64,000 nt of DNA, from the NCBI GenBank assembly GCA_015493475.1, contig WGDC01000014.1, forward strand, positions 1 through 64,000, given 5' to 3'. This document shows positions 18,575 to 28,104 of this stretch, piece by piece; position 1 is the stretch's first letter, and every line of letters begins with the position of its first letter. Source of the DNA: Deltaproteobacteria bacterium (GTDB lineage: Bacteria; Desulfobacterota; Dissulfuribacteria; Dissulfuribacterales; QOAL01). The notes under the pieces were generated by a model. It did not search any database and was not told the DNA's origin. It saw only the letters and a list, made by a program, of their open reading frames with translations. A program made the translations under genes and the position numbers.

Positions 18575-19462
18575 ATGAACACCCACGTGGTGGTAACAGG
18601 CGCAAGGGGCATGCTCGGGCAAGATATTACAAGGGCCTTTGAAAACAGAGGCGCCCGCGTCACAGGTCTTTCCAAGAAAGAGCTTGACATTACCCGTGAG
18701 ACCACGTGCCGCCAAGTATTAAAGGATTTGCGGCCTAATATAGTGGTAAATTGCGCCGCCTTTACAAAGGTAGATCTCTGCGAAAGGGAAAGGGACCTCG
18801 CCTACAGGGTAAACGCCCTCGGGCCACAGAACCTGTCAGGCATTTGCAGGGAAATCGGCGCATGGCTTGTCCACATAAGCACTGATTACGTCTTTGACGG
18901 TACTGCAACCAGGCCCTATCTGGAAGATGAAAAGACAAATCCAGTAAATGTTTACGGACAGTCAAAACTAGCGGGAGAGAAGGCCGTGGCAAGGGCAGGA
19001 GGGCGCTATCTAATAGTGAGAACCTCGTGGCTCTTTGGCGCAGGAGGGCCTAATTTTATCGCCACCATGCTGAATCTGTCTGAGAATATCGACACCCTCA
19101 ATGTAGTTAACGATCAAAGGGGGCGCCCGACGTTCACCATGGACCTGTCAAAAGGCATCCTATTGCTTCTTGACTCCGGGGCATCGGGCATCGTTCACTG
19201 TGCCAACAGCGGCTCCTGCACATGGTTCGAACTCTGCTGCTACGCCCTCAAAAGGGCGGGGAAAACTGGCATCGAGGTAATTCCAGTATCCTCAAACCGC
19301 TTTGAACGGCCCGCAAAAAGGCCAGCCTATTCTGTCCTGAGCATTGAAAGGTTCAAGACCATTACTTCCACCACCCCGAGGCACTGGACAGAGGCGGTTG
19401 ACAGCCTGCTTTGTGAAAATAGTCCTACAACCCAGGAAACCCGGTTTAGAACTATCGGATAG
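18575..19462 (+). CDS. rfbD: dTDP-4-dehydrorhamnose reductase
   Basis: Last step of dTDP-L-rhamnose synthesis. The 295-residue protein starts VVVTGARGMLGQDI (NADPH loop) and contains NCAAFTKVDLCE, STDYVFDG and VYGQSKLAGEKAV (Tyr-x3-Lys) plus RTSWLFG. It abuts lptF directly: its stop codon is next to the ATG of lptF. The pair suggests rhamnose in LPS or another surface glycan. Confidence 0.93.
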   Translation: MNTHVVVTGARGMLGQDITRAFENRGARVTGLSKKELDITRETTCRQVLKDLRPNIVVNCAAFTKVDLCERERDLAYRVNALGPQNLSGICREIGAWLVHISTDYVFDGTATRPYLEDEKTNPVNVYGQSKLAGEKAVARAGGRYLIVRTSWLFGAGGPNFIATMLNLSENIDTLNVVNDQRGRPTFTMDLSKGILLLLDSGASGIVHCANSGSCTWFELCCYALKRAGKTGIEVIPVSSNRFERPAKRPAYSVLSIERFKTITSTTPRHWTEAVDSLLCENSPTTQETRFRTIG

Positions 19463-20569
19463 ATGTATAGCTTCATAGTGACAAAAATGGTTTTAAAGGA
19501 GACGGCCCTTCCTTTTTTCTTATCCCTTGCGGCCATGAGCCTTCTTTTTCTCGTTGGCAAACTGTTCACGCACCTTGAGCCGCTTCTTGCCGCTGGCATA
19601 AGCCTTGAGGAGTTCCTGAAGCTGAACCTGCTCATGCTTCCGATCTTCCTCTACATACTCATTCCCATATGTACGCTACTTGGAGTCCTTATCGCATTTA
19701 TAAGGCTGTCGAGGGACAGCGAAATAATCGCCCTCTTCGCTTGCGGGACGAGCCCATCAAGGCTTCTATTCCCAGTCCTTATCGTTTGCATGGCCGCCTT
19801 CCTGTCTGGGCTCCTCATATCTGGCATAGTAGTTCCCGAGGCAAAACGCCAGACGAGCCGGTTCATGGACGACATTACCGAAAGAGCCCTCATGAGAGGG
19901 CTTCCCGAGAAACAGTTCTTCACCCCGGTAAAGGGCCTTACCTTTTTCGTTGACAAGGCCATTAAGGGGACCAGGAACTACAGGGGCATATACATAAGGG
20001 ACGCCAGGGGAAAGGCCATGACCTACTCAATACTTGCAAGGAAGGGCAACCTTTCAACAGATGCCAAATCCGGCAAAATTGCCCTGGAGCTCCTTGAAGG
20101 GAGACTGATAAGAATTGATCAACGCTACGAACTTGCCGACACGATATTGTTTGACAGGTACATCCTTTCCCTCGCCTCGGAACCCGAATCCACCAAAAAA
20201 AGACGAGGAGAGATGACCACGCTGGAACTGTACAGGCTGTCAAGGTCCACTGGAGTTTCCAACAGGCGGCGCGTCAAGTACCTAATTGAGTTCCACAAGC
20301 GTATCGGCGTGCCCTTCGGGGCCTTCCTGCTCGGGCTCCTTGCCGCTCCACTCGGCATCTTTTTTGGCAGGGGCGGGATATCCGCCGGTATCTGTGCAGG
20401 GTTAAGCGCGTTCTTGATTTACTACATAGCCATCCTCCTCGGGACCACCTTAGCCGATGAAGGCACGCTGTCGCCGGGACTCGGGGTGTGGCTCCCAAAC
20501 ATCGCCTTTTCTATTCTTGTCCTTTACTCCTGCGGACTCCTGTACAAGAAAGGCCCCATATTCAGGTAG
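19463..20569 (+). CDS. lptF: LPS export ABC transporter permease LptF
   Basis: Inner-membrane half of the LptB2FG complex that extracts LPS. The 368-residue protein has three N-terminal membrane helices, a periplasmic beta-jellyroll part (about residues 125-255), and three C-terminal helices. SRDSEIIALFACGTSPSRLL is the coupling-helix region of the YjgP/YjgQ family. The gene starts with no gap after rfbD and is followed by lptG two bases on. Confidence 0.92.
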   Translation: MYSFIVTKMVLKETALPFFLSLAAMSLLFLVGKLFTHLEPLLAAGISLEEFLKLNLLMLPIFLYILIPICTLLGVLIAFIRLSRDSEIIALFACGTSPSRLLFPVLIVCMAAFLSGLLISGIVVPEAKRQTSRFMDDITERALMRGLPEKQFFTPVKGLTFFVDKAIKGTRNYRGIYIRDARGKAMTYSILARKGNLSTDAKSGKIALELLEGRLIRIDQRYELADTILFDRYILSLASEPESTKKRRGEMTTLELYRLSRSTGVSNRRRVKYLIEFHKRIGVPFGAFLLGLLAAPLGIFFGRGGISAGICAGLSAFLIYYIAILLGTTLADEGTLSPGLGVWLPNIAFSILVLYSCGLLYKKGPIFR

Positions 20570-20571
20570 CC

Positions 20572-21633
20572 ATGATACTCGAGCGCTACATCGCAACGAG
20601 GTACTGTTCATTTCTCGCCATGCTCTTTTTTGGGCTCACGGGCCTATACCTACTCATTGAGGCATTTGAAAGGCTTCCTGACTTTCTCGACAAGGGAGCG
20701 GGGTTCCTTACAATACTGGTATACTTTTCTCTTATCTGCCCCAAGATAATCTACGAGCTTTGCCCCCTCACCATCCTGCTCGCAGGCCTTCTCACCATAG
20801 CCACCATGGGCAAGAACCGGGAGATAATGGCTATGCGTTCCCTCGGCATCTCGCCAAGAAGGATATTCCGGCCAATAATGGCCTCCGCCCTTCTTTTCTG
20901 CACTCTTTTCCTTCTCATGAACATTTACCTCGTTCCAAGGGCGGAGGAGGCGGCAAGCCTCATTGTCGAGATAGAGCTTGGAAAAAATCGTAAAAATGGT
21001 GTGATGATCCAGGGAGGACATCTTTTTTACCGTGGGAAGGACTCCATCCTGTCCGCTGAACTTGTAAATCCAGATGCTGAGGAACTTTCTGGCGTACAGT
21101 GGCTCTTTTTCAACCCGGATTACTCCCTTTCCGAATTCATCGGCGCCCCTGTCGCCAGATACTCAAACGGTAGGTGGTACTTCTTCAACGGCATAGAGGA
21201 AACGGGAGGCAATATCACCTTCTTTAAGAAAATAGAGAAGGACCTAATGGTCTCCCCTGCCGACCTCGCCGATATAGAAACGCCCGTGGAAGAGGCTGGC
21301 TTCCATGTGCTTATTCGCGCGGTAAAACGCCTTAAAAGACTCGGGCTTCCTGCCTACAGCCAGGAAATGGTCCTTCTTGGCTACATATTTTACCCGCTCC
21401 TTGGAGTAACCCTTCTGTACCTGTGCCTTCCAGTTGGCTTGTACAGGCTCCAAGGGGGCGCGGCCTTGGGACTCGTGCTTGGCACCATAGTGGCCTTTTC
21501 AGTTTGGGCGCTTTGGAATATGCTCTTTTCCATGGGGAAAACCGGCACCCTTCCCCCGGCTGTCTCAGGCCTCCTGCCCCACGCTGGCCTTGTGACCGGC
21601 GGGCTATGGTTCAGAAAACGTGTAAGATTTTGA
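20572..21633 (+). CDS. lptG: LPS export ABC transporter permease LptG
   Basis: Partner of LptF. From the ATG at 20572, right after the lptF stop, the protein has 353 residues; the frame is open further up but overlaps lptF and has no good start. Membrane helices flank a periplasmic domain, and GKNREIMAMRSLGISPRRIFRP is the coupling helix. The TGA stop is part of TGATG, so translation of nth is probably coupled. Confidence 0.92.
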   Translation: MILERYIATRYCSFLAMLFFGLTGLYLLIEAFERLPDFLDKGAGFLTILVYFSLICPKIIYELCPLTILLAGLLTIATMGKNREIMAMRSLGISPRRIFRPIMASALLFCTLFLLMNIYLVPRAEEAASLIVEIELGKNRKNGVMIQGGHLFYRGKDSILSAELVNPDAEELSGVQWLFFNPDYSLSEFIGAPVARYSNGRWYFFNGIEETGGNITFFKKIEKDLMVSPADLADIETPVEEAGFHVLIRAVKRLKRLGLPAYSQEMVLLGYIFYPLLGVTLLYLCLPVGLYRLQGGAALGLVLGTIVAFSVWALWNMLFSMGKTGTLPPAVSGLLPHAGLVTGGLWFRKRVRF

Positions 21634-22277
21634 TGGTAACAGAAATGGACAAAAGAGAAAAGATCATGGAGATAATCAGGCGGTTACACAAAGAGTACGG
21701 CGAGGCAAAAACCACCCTGAAATTCAACAGCCCCTTTGAGCTCCTCGTCGCCGTTGTACTTTCCGCCCAGTGTACCGACGACAGGGTAAACAGGATAACG
21801 CCCGTTCTTTTCAGAAGGTTTCCAGGCCCGAGAGAGATGGCGGAGGCAAGCGCGGAAGAGGTGGAAAATCTTGTCCACTCATGCAGCTTCTACAGAAACA
21901 AGGCAAGGAACATCCAGTCTGCTGCAAAGATGATAGTTGAAAAATACGGCGGCAAGGTGCCGGACAACATGGAGGACTTGGTGAAGCTTCCAGGGGTAGC
22001 GAGAAAGACCGCAAACGTGATTCTTTACAACGCATTTGGCAAGAACGAGGGCATTGCCGTGGATACTCACGTAAAAAGGCTGGTTCAAAGGCTTGGCATA
22101 TGCGACAGTAAAAACCCAGCGAAGATAGAAAAAAGGCTCATGGAAATCGTGCCGAGAAAATACTGGGGACCCCTGACATACCTCCTAATAGAACATGGCA
22201 GGAAGGTATGCAGGGCTAGAAAGCCGGGCTGCCCTACCTGCGTTCTAAGGGATATTTGCCCATCTCGAAGTAGTTAG
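21633..22277 (+). CDS. nth: endonuclease III
   Basis: DNA glycosylase/AP lyase that removes oxidised pyrimidines. The helix-hairpin-helix LPGVARKTANVIL holds the catalytic Lys, and the catalytic Asp is in VDTHVKRL. The C-terminal 4Fe-4S motif C-x6-C-x2-C-x5-C is intact (CRARKPGCPTCVLRDIC). I chose the ATG at 21633 within the TGATG overlap with lptG; an ATG at 21645 would give a slightly shorter 210-residue protein. Confidence 0.95.
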   Translation: MVTEMDKREKIMEIIRRLHKEYGEAKTTLKFNSPFELLVAVVLSAQCTDDRVNRITPVLFRRFPGPREMAEASAEEVENLVHSCSFYRNKARNIQSAAKMIVEKYGGKVPDNMEDLVKLPGVARKTANVILYNAFGKNEGIAVDTHVKRLVQRLGICDSKNPAKIEKRLMEIVPRKYWGPLTYLLIEHGRKVCRARKPGCPTCVLRDICPSRSS

Positions 22278-22293
22278 CAGGGAGTTGTAAGAC

Positions 22294-23130
22294 ATGAAAG
22301 ATTACGTAGAAAAGGTGAAAGAGGCGGTCTCCTTCCTGGATAAAGCCCTGCCCTTTGCCCCTACCGTCACCGTGATGCTGGGAACCGGCCTTGGGGGACT
22401 TGTTGATGCCATGGAAACGGAGACTGTCCTTGACTACGGAGCCGTGCCGAACTTTCCCGTATCCACCGCTCCTGACCACGCGGGCAGGCTCCATATAGGC
22501 AGGATAGGAGGCACAGGATGCGCGCTCTTCCAGGGACGGTTTCACTACTACGAGGGTTACTCAACAAAGGAACTTGCCTTGCCAGTCAGGGTGATGTCGC
22601 TTCTTGGCTCAAGGGTCCTTATTGCATGCAATGCTGCCGGCGGACTCAATCTTGACTTCCAATCAGGAGACCTGATGCTTATAAAGGACCACATAAATCT
22701 CATTCCGGAAAGCCCGCTCAGGGGGAAAAATATCGATGAGTGGGGCCCCCGTTTCCCGGACATGTCTCGTACATACAGCCGGGAATTAAGGGATCTCGCA
22801 AGACTCGTTGGGGCAAGTAGCGGGATTCTTCTCAGGGAAGGGATATTCGTTTCGGTTCCTGGCCCACAGCTCGAGACCCCAGCGGAGACCCGCTACCTGC
22901 AGTTCATAGGGGCAGACGCCGTGGCCATGTCCATGGTACCCGAGGTGATCACGGCAGTTCATGGCGGAATGAAGGTCCTCGGTATTTCAGTAATAGCCAA
23001 CGTCAACGACCCGGATGACTTCACGCCCATACTTATTGAAGACGTCATAGCCAAGGCGAAAAACTCGGAGGCAAGGCTGGAGCGGCTTATAGAGGGAATA
23101 CTAACAGAATATGACGACAGTGAAGAGTAA
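22294..23130 (+). CDS. purine nucleoside phosphorylase, PNP/MTAP family
   Basis: A 278-residue trimeric-type purine nucleoside phosphorylase (phosphate plus nucleoside to base plus ribose 1-phosphate). Motifs: MLGTGLGGLV (phosphate loop), GRFHYYEGY, ACNAAGGLN, LIKDHINLIPESPLRG, YVSVPGPQLETPAE-like VSVPGPQLETPAETR and AMSMVPEV. The purine-specificity segment reads VIANVNDPD, different from the common ITN motif, so inosine/guanosine preference is uncertain. It overlaps the deaminase gene by 20 bases, implying a joint salvage role. Confidence 0.88.
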   Translation: MKDYVEKVKEAVSFLDKALPFAPTVTVMLGTGLGGLVDAMETETVLDYGAVPNFPVSTAPDHAGRLHIGRIGGTGCALFQGRFHYYEGYSTKELALPVRVMSLLGSRVLIACNAAGGLNLDFQSGDLMLIKDHINLIPESPLRGKNIDEWGPRFPDMSRTYSRELRDLARLVGASSGILLREGIFVSVPGPQLETPAETRYLQFIGADAVAMSMVPEVITAVHGGMKVLGISVIANVNDPDDFTPILIEDVIAKAKNSEARLERLIEGILTEYDDSEE

Positions 23131-24436
23131 CGGGGAACTATTGCTTGTATCTGGGGAGTTCGTCATACCATCCCCCTTCAAAAGTCCCATAAGGCAGGGT
23201 GCCGTGGCCATAGAAGGCGAAAAGGTTCTGGAATGCGGCCCTATGGAAAGACTCAAGGCCAAATACAAGGCCGCAAGAATCATCAAGCGCCCCTCGGGGC
23301 TCATAGCCCCAGGGCTGATAAACTGCCATACCCATGCCCCCATGGTGCTTATGAGGGGTATGGCCGATGACCTTCCTCTTAAGCAGTGGCTTGAAGAACA
23401 CATCTTTCCCGCAGAGGCTAGATTGTCTGAGGAACTTGTCAGGACTGCCACCTTCCTGGCCTGCGCCGAAATGATCAGGGGCGGAACAACTACATTCGTA
23501 GACATGTACTTTTTTGAAAGGCAGATGGCTCAGGTAGTGGACAAGTGCGGCATGAGGGCCTATCTCGGAGAAGGAATATTCGACTTTCCATCCCCTGCCT
23601 TTCAAAACGCCGGAGAGGTTATGGAGGAAACCAGGGAACTCGTCTCCCTTTACAGGGACCACCCCCGCATACACTTTACTGTTGACCCGCATACACCATA
23701 TACTTGTAGTGACAGTATACTTCAGGAGGCGGGGGATTTCGCCAAGGAAAACCACCTGCCCCTGGTAATACACCTTTCAGAAACGAGACAGGAATTCGAC
23801 GAGACCCTCTCAGCCCATTCAAGAACGCCTGTCAGGCGCCTTGATGATCTTGGGCTTCTAGGGCCAAATCTCCTTGCCGTGCACTGTGTATGGCTCGAGG
23901 ACCAGGACATAGAAAGACTTGCGGAAACCGGAACGAGTGTGGTCCACTGCCCGGAAAGCAACCTGAAGCTCGGAAGCGGCATAAGCCCCGTGTCAAGACT
24001 TATCGAAGCCGGGGTCAACGTTGCCCTTGGCACAGACGGGGCGGCAAGTAACAACAACCTCGATATGCTGTCGGAAATGGATTTTGCCGCCAAGCTTCCA
24101 AAGGGACTTTCCCACGACCCGTCCATAGTAAGTGCAGAACAGGTACTCGGGATGTCAACATGGAACGCGGCAAAGGCCCTCGGGGCAGGCGACATTGGAA
24201 GACTCGAACAAGGATTCCAGGCGGATCTCACTATAATCAATCTTGACAGGCCGCATCTCAGACCGTGCTACAACCCCGTATCTCAGATGATTTACTCGGC
24301 TTCCGGCCCGGATGTGACCGATGTCATGGTCGCAGGACGCTTCATAATGGAGAACTCCAAAATCCTGACCATGGACGAGAAAGGGCTACTTGAAAAGATC
24401 AAATCTCTAGAGAATCGGCCATTTTGGCAAGAATAG
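23111..24436 (+). CDS. mtaD: S-adenosylhomocysteine/5-methylthioadenosine deaminase
   Basis: A 441-residue amidohydrolase that deaminates SAH, MTA or related adenosines. Metal ligands visible are INCHTHAPM, the long HFTVDPHTPYTCS stretch, HLSETRQE and GTDGAASNNNLDM. This is the MtaD/SsnA-like branch. The 20-base overlap with the phosphorylase suggests a two-step route for methionine-cycle by-products: deamination, then cleavage. Its 3' end overlaps the convergent ATP-grasp gene by 38 bases. Confidence 0.88.
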   Translation: MTTVKSNGELLLVSGEFVIPSPFKSPIRQGAVAIEGEKVLECGPMERLKAKYKAARIIKRPSGLIAPGLINCHTHAPMVLMRGMADDLPLKQWLEEHIFPAEARLSEELVRTATFLACAEMIRGGTTTFVDMYFFERQMAQVVDKCGMRAYLGEGIFDFPSPAFQNAGEVMEETRELVSLYRDHPRIHFTVDPHTPYTCSDSILQEAGDFAKENHLPLVIHLSETRQEFDETLSAHSRTPVRRLDDLGLLGPNLLAVHCVWLEDQDIERLAETGTSVVHCPESNLKLGSGISPVSRLIEAGVNVALGTDGAASNNNLDMLSEMDFAAKLPKGLSHDPSIVSAEQVLGMSTWNAAKALGAGDIGRLEQGFQADLTIINLDRPHLRPCYNPVSQMIYSASGPDVTDVMVAGRFIMENSKILTMDEKGLLEKIKSLENRPFWQE

Positions 24437-25172
24437 CCCGGTAACTCAGCCCGGCCTTCCTGAAACCCTCCCGGCCGAAGTGAATATTTGCCTCAAGAAC
24501 AAGGGGACCCCTTTTTGACATGCAAATGTCAAAGCCTGCGTGGTCTATATTGCAGCGCCCTGCCGCAACGATTGCGAGATCTACCGCCTCCTGTGGCACG
24601 TTTTCAAAATCTATATCACCGCCCTGGGCCACATTTGTCAGGAACGTACCCGTTCTTGCCACCTTCCAGTAGGAAAGCACCGCCTTTGCACCTATCACAA
24701 CCACGCGCACGTCCCTTTTCATGGGAAGGTATTCCTGAATATATGCGGCACCTGCCATGGATAGATACTCCTCAAGTCCGGCCCTATCCTTTATAAGAAA
24801 GACCCCGCGCCCCTGTGAGGAGCCTACGGGAAGCTTCGCAACAAGGGGGAAGGAAAAACTGTCCATAATCCTTTTAAGCCTGCCCCTGCCTGTAAAAAAC
24901 CGCGTCCTTGGCATGGGAATGCCAGCGGCGTTGAATGTCTGGGTCTGAAGTACCTTGTTGCCAAGAAGGCTGTAGCTCGAACTGGTCGGGAAGATATCTT
25001 GGCCAATGGCGGAAAATACTGGTGCATAGTGAAGAGTTGGGAAATATACCCTGTCTGCCTCAAGGATAAGCCTTTTTTCCTGCTCAGCATAATCGCACCA
25101 GTCGTATCTAAGAGGCAGACAGCGTACGGTTTTTGCCTTCTTGAGCTTTCCTCCAAGGCATACCTTCAGCAT
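24399..25172 (-). CDS. RimK-type ATP-grasp ligase
   Basis: A 257-residue ATP-grasp protein. It shows FPLVAKLPVGSSQGRGVFLIKD (nucleotide-binding Lys and glycine loop), YIQEYLPMKRDVRVVVIGAKAV, and the metal-binding end LVLEANIHFGREGFRKAG. The fold joins a carboxylate to an amine through an acyl phosphate, as in RimK or tetrahydromethanopterin glutamate ligases; the substrate here is unknown. It starts two bases after the lolC-type gene ends and is probably in one transcript with lysS and that gene. Confidence 0.8.
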   Translation of the reverse strand: MLKVCLGGKLKKAKTVRCLPLRYDWCDYAEQEKRLILEADRVYFPTLHYAPVFSAIGQDIFPTSSSYSLLGNKVLQTQTFNAAGIPMPRTRFFTGRGRLKRIMDSFSFPLVAKLPVGSSQGRGVFLIKDRAGLEEYLSMAGAAYIQEYLPMKRDVRVVVIGAKAVLSYWKVARTGTFLTNVAQGGDIDFENVPQEAVDLAIVAAGRCNIDHAGFDICMSKRGPLVLEANIHFGREGFRKAGLSYRAILAKMADSLEI

Positions 25173-25174
25173 GG

Positions 25175-26467
25175 TCAGGCGTTTTTGAGTATCTTCGAGG
25201 GATCAATGCCTGCCGCCTGCCTCGCGGGGTATATGGTTGCGAGAATGCAAATTATCAGGGCACAGGCGGCAATCAGTATCACGTCAGACCGGTACAGGAG
25301 TATCGGAATGCTATCCGTGTAGTAAACCTCCTTGGGTATCTTTATGAACTTGTACCTCTTTAAAAGCCAGCAAAGCCCGGTGCCACCCATTACCCCAAGT
25401 ATGGTTCCCATTATTCCTATCAAGGTCCCGTTAAGTATGAATATGCGAAGTATCTGGCCGTTTGTGGCCCCCATGGCCTTTAGAATGGCAATATCGGATT
25501 TTTTCTCCATAACCATCATGGAGAGGGTGGAAATGATGTTAAAGGCGGCGACAAGCACAATGAGGGTGAGGACAACAAACATGGCGAACTTCTCGAGCTC
25601 CATTGCGGAAAACAGGTTCCTGCTCATCTGCTGCCAGTCCATTATCGAAAAGGGATAACCAAGCATTTTTTCAAGGGCCTTAACGAAACTGCTAGCCGCA
25701 TAGATATCTGAAATTTTCACCTCGAAGGCATGAACCTTGTGACCAAGGCCGAGAAGCTTCTGGGCCGCCGCTATGGGCATGAAGGCAAGGGACATGTCAT
25801 ACTCGTACATGCCCATGGTCTGCACGCCGATAACACGCACGGTCCTTATCTTGGGCATCATGCCTATGGGTGTTATGGTGCCGCTAGGCAGGACTATCCT
25901 TATATAGTCTCCAGCCCTTACGCCAAGGGTTATGGCAAGCTCCTTGCCTATGAGAATGGGAGGAGGGCCCTTGGCCGGATAGTCCTTGAAGGCCTCAATC
26001 CCCCGTCCCTGCAACACCTTTCCAAAGGTTATGACCCTTTTCACGCTTCCCGGGTCCACTCCCCTTATGGCAACCCCGCTGACGGCTCGTCCGGAACTCA
26101 GCAGAGCCTGGATGTAAACCACGGGTGTAACAGCGACTACGTGGGGCGTGCCGCCCTTTCCCCTTAACCTATCAATGAGGTAAGACAGCCCGCTCCTCGG
26201 CTTCACGCTTACCCCCTCAATTATTCTCTTCAGCTTGTCAACGGAGTCAAATGGTCCCTCATAACTCCTTATGAGAAGGTGGGCGTTGACCCCGAGAATC
26301 TTATCCTTAAGGTGATTTTCAAAACCAGCCATGACGGCTATAACCACGATTAGCGCCATTACACCCACAGCGACTCCCCCGGTGGATATGGCAGATATCA
26401 AAGAGATGAACTTGTGCTGTTTTTTGGCCCTGAGATATTTAAGGGCCATGTATAGCTCGTATTTCAT
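25175..26467 (-). CDS. lolC: lipoprotein-releasing ABC transporter permease LolC/LolE
   Basis: Membrane subunit of the system that releases outer-membrane lipoproteins from the inner membrane. The 430-residue protein has the Lol hallmark start YELYMALKYLRAKKQHKFISLIS, a first helix, a large periplasmic MacB-like domain, and three C-terminal helices with FNIISTLSMMVMEKKSDIAILKAMGA. Desulfobacterota often have one such permease rather than LolC plus LolE. No LolD ATPase is next to it. Its start overlaps the lysS stop by four bases. Confidence 0.9.
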   Translation of the reverse strand: MKYELYMALKYLRAKKQHKFISLISAISTGGVAVGVMALIVVIAVMAGFENHLKDKILGVNAHLLIRSYEGPFDSVDKLKRIIEGVSVKPRSGLSYLIDRLRGKGGTPHVVAVTPVVYIQALLSSGRAVSGVAIRGVDPGSVKRVITFGKVLQGRGIEAFKDYPAKGPPPILIGKELAITLGVRAGDYIRIVLPSGTITPIGMMPKIRTVRVIGVQTMGMYEYDMSLAFMPIAAAQKLLGLGHKVHAFEVKISDIYAASSFVKALEKMLGYPFSIMDWQQMSRNLFSAMELEKFAMFVVLTLIVLVAAFNIISTLSMMVMEKKSDIAILKAMGATNGQILRIFILNGTLIGIMGTILGVMGGTGLCWLLKRYKFIKIPKEVYYTDSIPILLYRSDVILIAACALIICILATIYPARQAAGIDPSKILKNA

Positions 26468-27963
26468 GGAGAGGATTTGCGACCGCCTTCGGGCCTGAGC
26501 TGGGGAAACAGAATAACATCCCTGATGGAAGGGGAATCAGTGAAGAGCATCACCAGCCTGTCAACCCCTATTCCCTCCCCTGCCGCCGGGGGCATGCCAA
26601 TCTCCAGGGCACGTATGTAGTCATAGTCCACCTCGGGCGGGATCTCCTCGTCATCGCCCCTTGATGCGACCTGCTCCTCAAAACGCCTCTTCTGGTCCCT
26701 TGGGTCGTTAAGCTCGGAAAAGGCGTTAGCAATCTCCCTGCCGGTTATAAAAAGTTCGAAACGGTCTGTAACCGAAGGGTCCTGGGCGTTCCTCCTGGCG
26801 AGGGGCGAAATGTCCGTTGGGTAATGGGTGATGAAAGTGGGCTGAATGAGCTTTGGCTCCACAAGCAGGTCAAAAAGCTTTCCAAGGTATTTTCCAAGAA
26901 CGAGCCCGTTGCCGAGCTCCACTCCAAGGTCCTCAAGCCTTCTGTTAAGCCCTTTCCTGTCGTCTATCTCCTCCTCGGGGATTCCCCCAACCTCCACAAG
27001 GGACTGACGCAGTGTCATCTTCTTCCACGGAGGCGTCATGTCTATCTCATTACCCTGGTAGGTAAATTGGGTGCTGCCCTTTATGTCTATGGCGATCTGG
27101 GCAAAGAGCTCCTCTGTCCTCACCATTAGGTCCTCAAAGGTTGCGTAGGCCTCGTAAAACTCAAGCATTGTGAACTCTGGATTGTGCTGAAGAGAGATGC
27201 CCTCGTTCCTGAAATTCCTGTTCAGCTCAAAGACCCTTTCAAAGCCCCCAACGAGGAGCCTTTTAAGGTAAAGCTCAGGGGCTATCCTCATGAAAAGGTC
27301 TATCCCCAGGGCATTGTGATGCGTTACGAAAGGCCTTGCGGTTGCACCGCCCACAATGGACTGCATCATAGGGGTTTCCACCTCGAGAAAACCGTTTGAG
27401 GCAAAATAACGCCTGAGCATCTCGATAATGCGCGCCCTGGTCCTGAAGGTCTGCGCTACCTCCTCATTCATTATGAGGTCCTCGTAGCGCCTCCTGTAAC
27501 GAAGCTCCTTGTCCTTGATTCCATGGTATTTTTCAGGAAGCGGACGCATGGACTTAGAGACAAGGCGCACCCTGTCGGCCTCTATGGTGAGCTCGTTTGT
27601 CCGGGTACGGAAAAGGCTACCCTCCGCCTCAACGATGTCTCCTATGTCGAATTTCTTGAATACCTGGTAATTTTCAATGCCCACGCGGTCCCGCATGATA
27701 TGGACCTGTATAGAGCCAGAACTGTCTTTCAGGCTGAAAAAGGCAGCCTTTCCAAAACGCCTGAGGGCCATGATGCGCCCTGCGACCCGGAAGGTGTCTT
27801 CCACGCCTTCAAGGGCCTCGCTGTCGTAACCTTCATATACCTTCCGTATGGCCCTTGCCCGTTCAGGCAGCGCCACGTCATTTGGGAAAAGGTCGATACC
27901 GAGCCTCTCAAGCTCCTTAGCCTTCTGCCGCCGCTGCTTTATTATCTGACTTTCCTCACTCAA
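26464..27963 (-). CDS. lysS: lysyl-tRNA synthetase, class II
   Basis: Charges tRNA-Lys. The 499-residue protein has the N-terminal OB-fold anticodon-binding domain (VAGRIMALRRFGKAAFFSLKD) and the class II core: motif 2 FELNRNFRNEGISLQHNPEFTM and motif 3 GIGVDRLVMLFTDSPSIRDVILFP. It leads a leftward unit lysS-lolC-ATP-grasp and has a good promoter upstream. Confidence 0.96.
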   Translation of the reverse strand: MSEESQIIKQRRQKAKELERLGIDLFPNDVALPERARAIRKVYEGYDSEALEGVEDTFRVAGRIMALRRFGKAAFFSLKDSSGSIQVHIMRDRVGIENYQVFKKFDIGDIVEAEGSLFRTRTNELTIEADRVRLVSKSMRPLPEKYHGIKDKELRYRRRYEDLIMNEEVAQTFRTRARIIEMLRRYFASNGFLEVETPMMQSIVGGATARPFVTHHNALGIDLFMRIAPELYLKRLLVGGFERVFELNRNFRNEGISLQHNPEFTMLEFYEAYATFEDLMVRTEELFAQIAIDIKGSTQFTYQGNEIDMTPPWKKMTLRQSLVEVGGIPEEEIDDRKGLNRRLEDLGVELGNGLVLGKYLGKLFDLLVEPKLIQPTFITHYPTDISPLARRNAQDPSVTDRFELFITGREIANAFSELNDPRDQKRRFEEQVASRGDDEEIPPEVDYDYIRALEIGMPPAAGEGIGVDRLVMLFTDSPSIRDVILFPQLRPEGGRKSSP

Positions 27964-28045
27964 TGTCCAAGACTCCTCAAACTTTTGCCAGACGCCACGA
28001 TGCCTGTTAGAATTTCAGTTTATTCAGTGTCATGACAGCTTGCAA

Positions 28046-28074
28046 TTCTTAGTGTACTCTTTAATTGGAGTCAA
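28046..28074 (-). promoter_or_regulatory. candidate sigma70 promoter for lysS
   Basis: On the minus strand TTGACT and TAAGAA are 17 bases apart. The lysS start is about 80 bases downstream. Confidence 0.45.
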
Positions 28075-28104
28075 GCTCCCTCTAAGCCGGAAGGGGAAAA
28101 CGCC

